64,000 nt of DNA, taken from NCBI GenBank assembly GCA_025201345.1, contig JAIXMG010000004.1, forward strand, positions 186,001-250,000, written 5' to 3'. This DNA is from Thamnidium elegans (lineage: Eukaryota > Mucoromycota > Mucoromycetes > Mucorales > Mucoraceae). The notes beneath the pieces were generated by a model. It ran no database searches. It was not told the DNA's origin and saw only the letters and a list, made by a program, of their open reading frames with translations. How positions within the stretch are numbered: the first letter of the stretch is position 1; the number at the start of each line of letters is the position of its first letter. Position numbers and translations under genes: made by a program. Positions 11,933 to 23,962 of the stretch are shown here, piece after piece.

Positions 11933-14410
11933 TTAAGCATTCACCATAAAATTACTAGGAATGGATCCAGCTACAGACCACGTATGCCTATACTCATCCC
12001 AGATCGATCCAAACCACCAAGACTGTTGTGTCATATCCGCTTCTAAAATACCTATTAAAGTATTCGGCAAAAACGATATTTCTCCAACATCCGATGCAGT
12101 ATAATTATACTTTGCACGAGCTTTTTTTTTTAATAATAATTAGTAACCAAGTTTAATACATTAAAAAAAGTATACTTTACCCCAAAACATAATTGGTCTT
12201 CCATCAGAAAATTGTGTAGGTCTTGCTTGTGGCGCAGGATGCGTATAAGGTACGACAGGAGGCGGAAGAACGCCACCAGGGGATACACCGCCATTGTTAG
12301 TATAAGTAACTCCAGGCGAAGGTTGAGGTGTCACTCCGTAATTGGTTACAGGAATACTGATTGGAGGTGGAATACCTCCTCTTTGAGTTCCGTAATGTTG
12401 TTGTTGATGAAGTTGTGTAGGTTGCATCATTGGGGAGTGTAAAGGTGCCATCATGGGTGATTTTTGGGGCTGCATCATTGGAGAACGTTGAGGCTGCATC
12501 ATGGGCGAACGTTGCGGTTGCATCATAGGAGATCTTTGCCCAATATTGTTTTGACCTAGTTGAGGTTGCGCTATATTTTGTTGGCCCATGTATTGCTGCT
12601 GGCCTATATACTGTGGTTGCGTATGCGAGTACATTGCATTCTGGTCAGTTGTTTGCTGCATCATCATATTAGAAGAAGGTTGCTTCTGGTTATAGAGTGG
12701 ACCCGGTACCTGTGATACATTAGTCATGTGAGCAGCAGTAGGTTGATAACTTTGGTTACGTGGATCTGCATCGTTATTAATTTGCTGTGCAGGAGGACGG
12801 GGCGATTTTGGAGCAGCGACAGGATGAGTGATGTTTTCAGACACTGTATGGCGAGAAGTATCATTGATTTCTTGCAGCACCCTACCTGTAACATTGACAC
12901 CTCCTCGACGTGTAGGAACTGATCCAGTATCAGGCTTATATTCAGAAGGTTGACGACGTGACCTAGCTTCTTCACTTACTGCAGCAATAGCCGGCGCTTG
13001 ATTGACTGGGTTCACTACTTCAAATGTCTTTAAAAGTGATTCCAAAGATCCAGTTGAATTTGTCTTTTTATGAGTTCCAACAGAAGCTTGCGGTGACGGA
13101 CTTCTGCTTTCTTCTTCTCGTTGTTGCTTGGCCATAGCCATTTGATTGGTGACTTGGTCCATTAATGATTTGTTTAATGGCTTTCGTTTGATTTGTCCTC
13201 GAGCCGCTGTGCTTCCAATATTATCGCTGATTTTGTTACGGATATGGCTCATCCTATCTTCTTCGTGCTCTTCTTTCTTTGGTAGGTGAGTAGTCGGTTC
13301 GGACGTGTAAGAGTTCCTTTGTGAACTGTTGGTGATTTTCTCGTATTCTTCGTCCTCTGAAGAAGACGAGGAAGATCGGTTCTTGTGCTGGAAAGTAGGC
13401 TCGGTTTGGCTGATGTCTTCTTTTTGGTTGATAGATGAAGTATCTGGTTGAGAACGAGGTTTAGGCTGAGGAGGCTCTTGAGACCGAGGTTTAGGTTGAG
13501 GAGGCTCTTGAGACCGAGGTTTAGGTTGAGGGGGTTCTTGAGAGCGAGGCTTTGGTTGAGGTGGTTCCTGAGAGCGAGGCTTTGGTTGTGGAGGCTCTTG
13601 TGAATGAGATTTAGGAGGATCTTGCTCTGCATTAGGCAAAGGAGACTTTTGCTGAGATCGAGACCTTGGTTGCGGAGGTTCTTGTTGATATTTTGGCTTC
13701 GAATCTTGACGACGAGTAGGTTTTGTAGGTGGATTAGGAGCACTTGACCTTTCAGCCATCTTTTTCTTTTGCTCCTTCATTTGTTCACCAACGTAATCAT
13801 TGGTACCTAATATATATTAGAATCCTAATATAGCAAAAAGTAAACAATAACTTACTCGGTACTTTAGAACCTGTTCCATATATAGAAATACATCGTTCAA
13901 TCTCTTGTTCTGCACTACATTTTTCTAATTGTTTGCGAATAGTCTCGCACCACTATTTTTTTTTTTTTTTAAAAAATAGTTAGTAATTAAAGAATATTGG
14001 AAGGGGGGAGGGTTTATAGTGTGTACCTCATCTTCAATAAGAAGTCTGGCAGAAGCAAGATTAGCATATTCCCAAACATTACTCTTTAAAAATTCAATAC
14101 GATCTTCTTCCATAGCTTCCATCACCTATTTGATTTTTAATCTGCGTAAGTATCGTAACAATAGAATGAGTTTTGTATTACGTTACCTCACATGCGTCTT
14201 TCCATATTGAATTCCATTCTTGAGAAAGTTCATCCACTTCAGTCACCAAAGACTTGTACTGACCCTCTAATAATAATAGAAAAAAAAATATCAGATCATA
14301 CTATTATATATATATATATATATATATATAACATACTAAGTTTATCCATCGTAGAAGTAGATTGTCCTTTTGAGATTTCATGTTCTTTTAAATACTTTGT
14401 ACGAGTCTTT

Positions 14411-14441
<31 letters not shown>

Positions 14442-14991
14442 TAATATAATATATGTAAATACACAAAAGATACATTACTAGAAAGATAAATATACCTTTA
14501 ATAGATCCATAGTCTTTTCTTGACGTTCCGCGTACAATTCATTCAATGTCTTTGTCCATTTCTCCAGCAAAACTTTATACTCGTCCAATTTTTGCTCAAA
14601 TTCATCTACAACCTGTTGATTTAGTTGTTGTGCTAGTTCGATATGTGAAGTAGCTGTCTTATTGAGTTCCATAGAGATAGCATGGTACGCAGCCGGAACC
14701 CCTCCTTTTTCAAATTGAGCCGAGTCAATTTCTTGTACAGATGAAAGTGATAATAGCTTTTCACCAAATTCGTGTTCTAATTTTGATCTAAAGTAATATC
14801 AATATATATACTCAAACATACTTTTATTACTATTACTACCTCTCGGTATAGATGGTATAGATAATATCTAAATCATCATGCGTCGACTTCATATAATCTA
14901 ATAGTTGAGTCATACCCGACTTATCTTTTGACCAGAAGCTATTAACAAACGAAGCTTGTATCAAATCTGCTTCTTGCGTATTAGGTGCCAT
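11933..14991 (-). CDS. F-BAR / SH3 protein, Cdc15-Imp2-Hof1 type
   Basis: Eight exons: 14991-14840, 14787-14496, 14406-14337, 14266-14187, 14125-14027, 13952-13856, 13806-12181 and 12120-11933; 2604 nt, 867 aa. The N-terminal 280 residues form an F-BAR domain (SFVNSFWSKDKSGMTQLL, then YTERSKLEHEFGEKLL). A long disordered middle carries tandem repeats (RSQEPPQPKP about five times, and MMQPQ-SP about five times). The end is an SH3 domain (AKYNYTASDVGEISFL ... SWWFGSIW ... SIPSNFM). F-BAR plus SH3 scaffolds of this layout bend membrane and organise the actomyosin ring and septum in yeasts; the role in a mostly coenocytic mould is inferred to be septation or polar growth. Last and first exons are linked only by frame-consistent splice sites. 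Confidence 0.88.
13445..13615 (-). repeat. Tandem 30-nt coding repeat (RSQEPPQPKP)
   Basis: Five imperfect copies of a 30-nt unit in the F-BAR gene encode the decapeptide RSQEPPQPKP or close variants. Third-position differences between units show the array is not brand new. PxxP-type units could bind SH3 domains. Confidence 0.85.
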
Positions 14992-15361
14992 TTTTTTTTT
15001 TTTTTTGGTTACGAATATTATAATTTAGTTAAGAGAAAAAGGGAATCACACAAAAAAGAGAAAATTAAATTACAATAAATGCATTTTTTTCGAAAGTGAA
15101 AACAATAAGCCAAAAAGGGTAATTATTATCTTTTTGCTTATTCGGGAACATAATACAATGCCCGCATACGAGATGGGTTTGTGTCAAACTTTGCACTAGG
15201 AAAACATTAAAAGTTTATACATTTATATTTTTTTTAAAAAAAAGCGCTCCTTTTTTTTTTTTTTTTTTTTTTTTTTGTCTATACGACGAAATTATAATAC
15301 AGTAAGAAAGAAAAAAAATAAAAAAGATGAAAGGAAAAAGAATATGACTTTTTTTTTTTTT

Positions 15362-18300
15362 TTAAGGATTAGGATTATTTTGATTATTTCCTTGCTGTTG
15401 AAAATTCATCATATTGTTTCTTTGTTGCGCAGTAGCAGCCGCTGAAGCTTGTTGTTGCTGATACTGTAAGTTCATTTGAAATTGCTGTAAGCCTTGTTGA
15501 GCCTGCTGACCCAAGAGACCGCCAGCACCTGAAGCAGCGGTAAGACCAGGCGTACCTGGCGTTCCTGAACCTTGCGTAGCCGCTTGAGCAGCTGCAGCCG
15601 CCGCATTTAATCTATCTCTTGTTAAACCTGCCAACATCGCAGCTCGATTGGCATCCTGTAACCCACCATTATTATTCCTGATCACTCCACCATTCTGTCT
15701 CATCGCTTGAAACGCTACCATTTGTTGTGGTGTCAAAGGAACCTGCCCCCGACCTCTTCCTCTCATCGATTCCAAGTTTCTGTGCATAATAATCTGTTGA
15801 ATCATTTGTGCTTGTTGTTGTGCGTTTAATTGAGGGTTTGATGTACCACCTTGCTGTTGCTGTTGTTGTAATTGTTGTTGAACCTGCTGTTGAACTAATT
15901 GTTGTGCTTGTTGCTGCATCTGTTGCTGTTGTTGCATTTGTGTAGTTTGCTGATTAGGTAATTGGTTCGCTGCTACTTGGGGTGTACGTGTTACTTGCGC
16001 TGCTTGTGCTGCTTGTGCCGCTGCACGAGCTTGTGCTTGCTGTAATACTTGTTGTTGTGCTTGTTGTTGTTGTGCATGGATTTGTGCTTGTTGCTGTTGT
16101 AATTGATGCTGTTGAATAATACCTTGCTGCAACTGTTGTAATTGTCGTATTTGCGTTTGTAAATCCTCTTGAGATATACTTCTTTGTGCTGCTAAGGCAG
16201 CTAAATGATTACGACGTACAATAAGTAAACTCATTTGTTGTTGATGTTGAGGGCTAAGTTGAGCAAGTAATTGAGATGCTGTTGTATCTACAAAACCAAT
16301 TTTTAATTAATTATATACGTAGAGTAATAATAATACTTACTTTGTGGAGTTTGCGGAGCATTTTGTTGTTGCATTCCTGCAGCCATCTATATAAAACAAA
16401 TATTAGAAAAATATACTTTTTTTTAAAAAAAGAAAAAAAAAGAAAGTAAACTAAATATGTATATGTGTACCCTTTGTTGAGGAGATTGTTGATTCAGTTG
16501 AGCTTGTTGAGCAACCTGAGCCTGTAAAACCTGTTGTTGAGCTTGTTGTTGAGCCGCAGCTTGTTGACGATGAAGATTTCCAGCATTGGCTAACTGGCTA
16601 ACCAACTGTTGAGCAGTGGCGAGGGGTATAGCACCAGTAGCAACCAATTGCTGGATACGTTGTAACGAAGCCTGCGGTGATATTTGTTGAGCATTTACGC
16701 CTCCGATCACTTGCGCAAGTGCTGCTTGTTGAATAGACGTCATATTTCCAGGCATACCATTAACAGCTTGTGCTTGCCCAGCATTCGCATTAGTGTTATT
16801 AACAGGTAACATGTTTGACACCTGAGGTGTAGGTACAGACGTCTGTGGTGTGCGCTGAGGTAATGCCATAGATTGCATAGCAGCTTGTTGTTGTTGTTGT
16901 TGTTGCTGCAAAGCTGCCATATGTTGAGCTGAGAGTTGGGCTTGAGCTTGCGTAGGTGTTTGGTGTTGTGATAACATGCCATTTCCAGGCAATGCAAGCG
17001 ATTGACGTGGTAAGGTTGCTGCTTGTTGCAGAGGTGTTGTATGTGAGATGGTAGGTGTGCTCATATGTGATTGAGAAGGAGTAGATGCCCTCGATTGCGC
17101 AGCTTGTTGTTGAAGTTGTTGCATGTGAGCCTGGGATTGGCTTTGTGCAAGTGCTTGCGATTGAGCCTGTTGATGCGCTGCTTGAGCTTGAGCTTGGGCT
17201 TGCGCTTGAGCCTGAGCCTGAGCTTGTGCTTGAGCCTGAGCCTGAGCTTGGGCCTGTGCTTGCGCTTGAGCCTGAGCCTGAGCTTGCGCTTGAGCTTGAG
17301 CCTGAGCTTGCAATTGAACTTGAGTTAATCCTACGTTTTGTTGTTGCTGTTGTTGTTGCGCTAACATTGCTCTCTGATGAGGAGGAAGCATAGCATTCTT
17401 TACCTGCATAGCACGATTTTGTTGAGCATGTAATTGTTGTACTTGATAATTTGCTTGTTGTTGAGCAGTCTGTTGAGCCACGCTGGTAGGTATACGAACT
17501 GTAGAAGGGGAAGGAGGAATAATATTGTTATTTGAATTATCACATACTAAAGTATTAAATTGGCCATATGTTGACTTTAAATGTACAACATATGTTTCCA
17601 TAAGATACTCGGGTCCAATTTGAAAATCGATATTTCCTCCATTGACGCTAGTGTCATAAAATGTTCCCCAACGAAATACACCATCGTACTCTCCATTATA
17701 TACATATATATTAACAATCGTATACACTTTTCTATCACCTTCAGATCTCTCGAATCGAATCGTTCTACAGCATTTTCTACCGTCCGGTAAAGTAGGTGGT
17801 TCAACCAAGGTCTTTCTACCTTTCCCTTTCTTTGTATCAATAGCAGGTAGTGGTTCCATACCAGCTTTTTGTTCCTTTGATCTCCAATCCTGTACAAATG
17901 ATATCTTTCCAAAACTTGGTTCGAACGGAAACACACGTTTCGCTCTCTACATATAAAAAATAACATTGTAAAAATTTCTCTTTTCCACTTTTTTTTTTTT
18001 AAAAAAAAAAACTTACGGTATCCATTAATGTCATTAACTTGTCATTTTCTGCCTTCTTTGCCAATTTTTGTTCCAACTCAACTGAATTCCATTTACACTT
18101 TCTCTTCAATTTCCTGGATCCATTGGTATACTCAATTGCGTTACTGACGCGAGTTACCTGAAATGAAGGGTCTAAACAAAGCGGTTCCTCGGTAGCAATC
18201 TATTGAATTTTTTTTTTAATATATAACACTCTATGTATACATGTATATTTTTGACATTTTACAAGAATTTGTGCTTCGACTTCAAGTGCAATATCTTCTG

Positions 18301-19246
18301 TCCAAGGGAATCCCCATTCTTCGCTTAATAACGTAATATCAGTCCAAATACTCTCTGCAGTTGGTTTCATTACAATGCGCTTCATCTTCGCTTCTGTTTC
18401 TAATGTACGGTTATTATTTTCGGGGTCTCCTGAACGATGATCGTGGATTTCGACAATAAGACAGCCTATATATAAAAAAAAAACTTTAATCATTAGAAAA
18501 TCCTCCACTACAGTTTCTTTTTTCTTTACCGTTATAATATCGACAAGAGGCATCGTTAAAAACATCCATCAAATCTCCTGGTAATCGTTTATCTTTAATA
18601 CAAGTCAAAAAATCCTAATATGCAAAAGCTCCACCAAATCAGTACGTTATAAATAAAAATACGCAGCTATATAAAAACAACAATAAAAAAAAAGCGTGAC
18701 AACAAACCTTGAACTGACTTTTATACGAGAAGAAACCATCCTACACGAGTATTTTTTTAATAAGTTTACATTGAGTCAATACATGTAAAAAAAGTTCAAA
18801 CCTCGTGTTCAAATTTGAAATAGGTTGGGTATAAATGAAGACATAAAGACGGTGGATCCTTTTGGTGTCGCTTTAATAAATCTAGTAAAAGGTAGGTTAG
18901 TTTTTATATCTTGGTGAATACTGGCCGCGATTCCTATTTCACCTTTTTCATCTCGTGATGACGGAGGCTTTGATACGAAAAAATATGATATGTAAAAGAA
19001 AAAAAAAAAAAAAAACGAGAAGGGTTAATTCAAAAAAAGATAATGGACAAAGTTTTCGATAGTATTTACTCTATGTGTTGTTTGTGATGTTATCACCGAA
19101 TGATGCCATCGTTGTGCTGCTAAACCAGTTTTTTTGGCGAGTGAAGAATTGGTTACATTTGAGCCCTGCTTGGAATGGAGTTCAGCCATTTGGGTAATTG
19201 AGCTTTGATCCGCTTGAAGTTTAGCCATGACCTTAGCTGAAGCCAT
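15362..19246 (-). CDS. SPT20: Spt20, SAGA complex subunit
   Basis: Proposed ten exons: 19246-19070, 18967-18943 (25 nt), 18881-18802, 18740-18708, 18614-18530, 18465-18263, 18199-18017, 17946-16471, 16386-16341 and 16287-15362; 3234 nt, 1077 aa. The conserved Spt20 block is assembled across six exons: [43 protein letters not shown] and [16 protein letters not shown], then [16 protein letters not shown]. The C-terminal half is Gln/Ala-rich with a (QA)n array. Spt20 holds the SAGA transcription coactivator together. Confidence is high for the family and for exons from 18881 downward. The first two exons rest only on splice signals and frame. Confidence 0.9.
17175..17320 (-). repeat. (QA)n codon repeat in SPT20
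   Basis: Imperfect hexanucleotide array (variants of ctgagc/ttgagc on the + strand) encoding more than 20 Gln-Ala dipeptides. Low-complexity Q-rich tails are common in fungal Spt20. The repeat also creates long shadow ORFs on the opposite strand, which are not genes. Confidence 0.85.
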
Positions 19247-19923
19247 AGTATATGTATATTTTTTCTTTTTCTTTTTTTATGATAACTGCTTGATTCTATG
19301 TCAACTTTTTTTTTTTGCTATATAAAAAAGAAAAAGAAAAGGAAAAGAAAAAAGTTCAAAAAAAGAAAAAGTATGGTTGATTTTTATAGAGTTCCGTGAG
19401 CAACCAATAAAGATACTGAAAAAAATAAAAATAAAATCCGTTCCTTTCCTATACATAATTCAAAACGGGGGCAGAATTGCCACAATGAGCTTGCATTTTA
19501 CTTTGTACCAATAGATCGAAAGCCTTTTTACTATATTCTAAGGTTAAAGCGCTGCTTTTCGTATCTGTCAAACATAGCTAGTATGCTTACACTAAACAAA
19601 TTGACAACCCTTGATTCATTTGAAATATACGCATTGTTTCTATCAAAAAGTATATCTTGTTCAACTGTAACGTTTCCTTATTAAACAAGTCAATTGGTTA
19701 ATATGCCAACTTTCATAAACAATTAGATCGCGATACTTTACTAAAGTACGACTGAATTAGAGACTATGCCGCAAAACAGCATCAAGTAAATCGCAATTCT
19801 ATTTGTTACACGAATAAATATACAATTGAATGTAAAAAGCGTTCAAGCCTTTAATATCATAACGGACCAACGCCTAAAAAAAAAAATAAAAAAAAAATCA
19901 ACTACTTTTTTATTTATTTATTT
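19247..19923. other. Intergenic spacer between SPT20 and YAF9
   Basis: Both flanking genes read to the left, so this holds the SPT20 promoter and the YAF9 3' end. AT-rich, with purine runs at 19325-19372. I see no coding potential or recognisable RNA gene. Confidence 0.55.
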
Positions 19924-20612
19924 TTATTCAAAAGCGTCTAGCCTTTGCTTTAATAAAGCAATTTGAGAGTTAATAGCTTGTTGTGCATTATCCAACCTAT
20001 CGATTTCGTCTTGCTCCAACTGCGTACTAAATAACGGTTGCGAGCTATCTTTGATAGACTTTTTGTTTGGTAAATTGACAGCTAAAGCGTTATGTTGTTG
20101 AAATGTTTGGTATAAGGATTCAGTAGGCTCGTTAAATACAAACTCGTCATATAATAAGCTCATGACAGGTTTATCTTTTGGCCAAGGTTGTCCGTTAATG
20201 TCATCTTCGTAAGGATGAAGTCGTAAATGATGATATACCATTACTGGTTTTTCTGCTGTTGAGGAATGAAAGTGTATTTTAATCATTATTTCGAACTCTC
20301 CCCATCCTGTTTCTGAAACTTCAAAGGGTGGACTCTCAACAGCTATATATAAAAACGAGATTTTAGTTGAATGCTATAAAAAGAAATGTCCATTACTTTA
20401 CTTCTTAAGGGGTTAGGGTATGTTTCGTGAAGTTTGAATACGACCTTCTTGACATAATAACTAAGATCTTCGTTATTTAAACCCTTAACCATAACAGTCC
20501 ATTTATGTGTATGGTCAGCATCAGAAGCTTTTTTGCCGTTTAAGGGATATGCAATACTACCATAGTAAAATGGTCTGGCTATACTGACTCCTTTCATACG
20601 TTTACTTGACAT
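19924..20612 (-). CDS. YAF9: YEATS-domain protein Yaf9
   Basis: Exons 20612-20402 and 20342-19924, 630 nt, 209 aa. The N-terminal YEATS fold shows KGVSIARPFYYGSIA, HTHKWTVMVKG, ETYPNPLRTVESPPFEV, ETGWGEFEI and FHSSTAEKPVMVYHHLRLHPY, matching Yaf9 in order and spacing. A C-terminal coiled coil (LEQDEIDRLDNAQQAINSQIALLKQRL) ends the protein, as in Yaf9 and GAS41. Family knowledge: it reads acylated histone H3 and is shared by the NuA4 acetyltransferase and the SWR1 remodeller. Length fits the family. It lies next to SPT20, another chromatin gene, but with its own spacer. Confidence 0.94.
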
Positions 20613-20723
20613 TGTATTGTATTATTTTTATTATGGAAGAGGGTATAAAAAATTGATATATTTTCTCTTTCTCCTAAAAAAAAAAACGCGTGGTTTCAAA
20701 AAAAAAGAAAAAAAAGTTTTTAT

Positions 20724-23700
20724 TTACTTTGCAGCAGTAGACTTTTTACTACGATCCTTATTTTGTTTAAAGCACAAGAATTGAACTACAGTACTCTTTC
20801 TACTAAAGACAAGTAACTCTTTTACGTGACTTAATTCAGACTTGAGGTTACTTGATTGTTGTTGTTGAGGGTCATAAGCTTGTTCAATAGTTTGGTAAAT
20901 AGATTGAAGGGTATCGGATGCAACAGGCGTGACATATTGTGAAAGCGTTTGATGCATGAATTCAATTTCAAGTGTAGCTTGCAACATACCTCCCATACCA
21001 AATCTTTCTACTTGTCTAAAACTTTCTAAGCAATCATTTGCCATAGTTTCTAATAGTCTGGAAAGCGCTCTCGATACAAGTTGCTTTGTTGCACTGCTGA
21101 TTTGTGAATGAACCATGACAAGTGTCATTAATGCTTCGTACACAAATGGATGGACTTCCTGAGGTTTGGGAATACTGGACCAATCAATACTGCTCATAAG
21201 AATACCTTGTCTAATAATATCTCGAATCATTTGAGATTTACGTTTAATGTAGTCACCAAACAAGATTTCATCAAGTTGGTCTACAACATCAATTAGTGTC
21301 TACAGTTAAATATATTAGCTTATAATCCACCGTATTTTAATCGTATAAAAAAAAACTTACTCGTAAATCCTCTTCCATTTGAATATGATATGCAACTTCA
21401 AATAAATCAAATAACTTTCTCATTACATTAGAACGCATATGATCTAAATTGCTTACGGTTAATAAAATACGAACATCCTAGATATATGAAAAAAAAAGTT
21501 AAAAACTCGGCTCAATCAACTGTATAGTATTATTACCACAGAATGAACATCAATCTTATCTCTCTTCTTTGCTAGAACAAGCTCATCTTTTTCATTCAAA
21601 GGTGTATAATCAGTAAACGCCAACTGTACTAAACCATCCAAAAAGGTATACAGTGATTCCAAGAAGGAGGATCTCACTTTTTCTATATAATTGGGTGCAA
21701 TAGTACGTTTTTCTTGACCATCCACATCAGCGGATACAGCAGAAAGACTTGCAATTTTAAAAGCAGATCTTGCACAAAACTTGTGGTAATCATAGTATCG
21801 TTTCAGTAGTGTTGTAAATTGAGGATTTTGAGTATCTAATACCCATTCTTCCAGCATAAAGAAAGTTTTTGCATCTCTTTCCCAACACTTGCAAAGTACA
21901 TCAATAAATTTAGATCTCGCCTTTTCCATTAAATCAGTCAGGCCTGAAAATGCTTCGCCAGCTAAATTAATGGTATTGATATCGTTGACACAGTTTGCTA
22001 AATCACTGATAATTAAAGTTAAATATTCTGAAGTATAAATTGAATTTGCATTGACTGGTAAGAATGAAGGTAAAATAAATTTATCAGATCCGTCCATTGT
22101 TTTTCTGGTTTGAAGGTTCTTTTCTCTTAGTGAAAAGTATTCAGAGATTAAAGATGCGTATCGATCAATGATATCGCCAGTCATACGTTGACACTGTTCT
22201 ACTTTTGCCATATCCATACCAACTCTTCGTCTACGTGACGAGGGGGCATCAGGCATAATACCCATAGGAGAAACAGCAGCTAACTTATTAGCGAATTTAC
22301 CTTCAATAAATGCCTTTGATAGTCTCCAAAAATCAGGTAAACATCTTAATAATAATTTAGATTGCGATTTAACAAGATCGGAAATAGCTTTCCAAATTCG
22401 AAGTTCACTATTTGAATCTACGTTAAGTTCTGATATCTTGGTTTGACTTTGTTCAATTGCAGTCTTTAGTGATAAGCTACGTTTGACAGCAGATTCTTCT
22501 GTATCTGGATCTTCATCTTTTAATTGATTAATTTTAACTACACTGGTATCGTATGTTTCTTTCATTAATCCAGTAATCCACTGGTATTGACTATCCAAAT
22601 AAAACCACGCAGGATCCTTTGTTGTATCTAAATCAAACAAGAAGCTTACAAAATAATAAAGAATTTAGCTTCTTAATTCATTTATATAATATCTTTTTCT
22701 TACTTGATAGTCTTTTCCTGGTCATCCATACTTCTCCAAGGATCAGCCAACATTCTTAAAAGTACATTTTGTAATTCAATTACGATTTTATTGACTTCTA
22801 TCCATACTTTATCGAACACTTTACGGTGAAGGTCAGTAATACCAGTTTCTTCTATTTCAGGTAATCCAGTAGATCTATCTGTTGAATCGCCTTGTAATGC
22901 TTGATACAAGTACTTTCCTTTTTTATAATCTCGAATAGCTGCTTCATATTTAGTCTAGTGTATAAAAAACTTAGTTGAATTCGGTTTGTTATGATAGTAA
23001 ATTATTTTGCTCGTACCTGCTTAATTGATTCTAAAAGACTACTAGGTAAATTGAATAAAAATCGATATCTTTGTAAAACATACAATGTACTTCTAACTTT
23101 ATCTACTCGATGTCTTCTTTCAACAACAGGTCCATAAACTTGTTCTGCGCGCGTATTAGCAGCTATAAATAAAAACTAGTCATGAATACTCTCTCTCTCT
23201 CTTTTTTTTCCCTTGTAAAGCGTTTTTATTACCATCCAAAGATCTTTGAATATCAATTGTTCCATAATCTTGCTCTTGGTTTAACTGCTTTGACTTCATT
23301 TCTTCATATACATGATCAATTGTATTTTTTGCACTGACAAAACGATCAAAGTTTTGGTGAACTAAACTTTTTAATGCTTCTGCACGTTGGTCTACACCCC
23401 TTCTTAAACGCTCCTCGCCACTCACTAAATCATTGTAAGACGTATCTTTATGAACTTGCAGTAAAAATTGACGAGGTTGAAATTTTTTATTGGTAATCAT
23501 CATGGTGGTCTCTAGCAAAGTAATAGCATATCAGTTCCTATTATTCTTTTAATTACAAAAGGAGATATTTCTTACTTTCTTTTAATTGAGTAATGTTCGT
23601 GTTTCTAGACATTTCGCTATTAAAAGAAAAACAGGATAAATATAAAAACTTTACAAGTGATTTTTTTTTTTTAAAAAAAAAGCGTACTCTGGAAAGATGG

Positions 23701-23962
23701 AAGAGTAAACTCCTAAAGGGTCACTATCGTCAATAGCTTGTAAATCGATATCGCTTTCAGAAGGTCGAATAGAAGATTTATTCATGGTATCATCTTTTTC
23801 GGGATGTTGAAATTGTTGAATGCTAGAGTCTTTTCCATTCTCTTGGTCGTTTTCAGGTCCTTCCTCGTCATCTACCCAAACTTCGGGGTCAAGTGAATCA
23901 AGATGATAGAACCGTAAGATGGCTGCATCTTCGGCATATTCTGGTAGGTCAGGACGATTCAT
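20724..23962 (-). CDS. SEC5: Exocyst complex subunit Sec5
   Basis: Eight exons: 23962-23688, 23616-23576, 23511-23233, 23162-23017, 22954-22704, 22644-21537, 21477-21361 and 21299-20724; 2793 nt, 930 aa. After an acidic N-terminus come DSDPLGVYSS and the Sec5 core: KKFQPRQFLLQVHKDTSYNDL, GEERLRRGVDQRAEALKSLVHQNFDRFVSAK and a long helical body including DPAWFYLDSQYQWI. Sec5 is one of eight exocyst subunits that tether secretory vesicles at sites of growth. No Ral-binding IPT domain precedes the core, as in other fungi. Homopolymer runs occur in several introns. All junctions keep frame. Confidence 0.92.

Noticed and set aside
13249..13743. 164-codon minus-strand ORF with LNQSLALKN repeats
   Set aside because: It is a +1 shadow of the F-BAR gene's proline-rich repeat; the frame giving an F-BAR and SH3 protein is the real one.
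14304..14330. (TA)n run as a possible regulatory element
   Set aside because: It is an intronic dinucleotide microsatellite in the F-BAR gene with nothing else to support a function.
17071..17393. Two plus-strand ORFs rich in Leu, Ser, Glu and Pro opposite SPT20
   Set aside because: They are shadow frames of the (QA)n codon repeat on the other strand.
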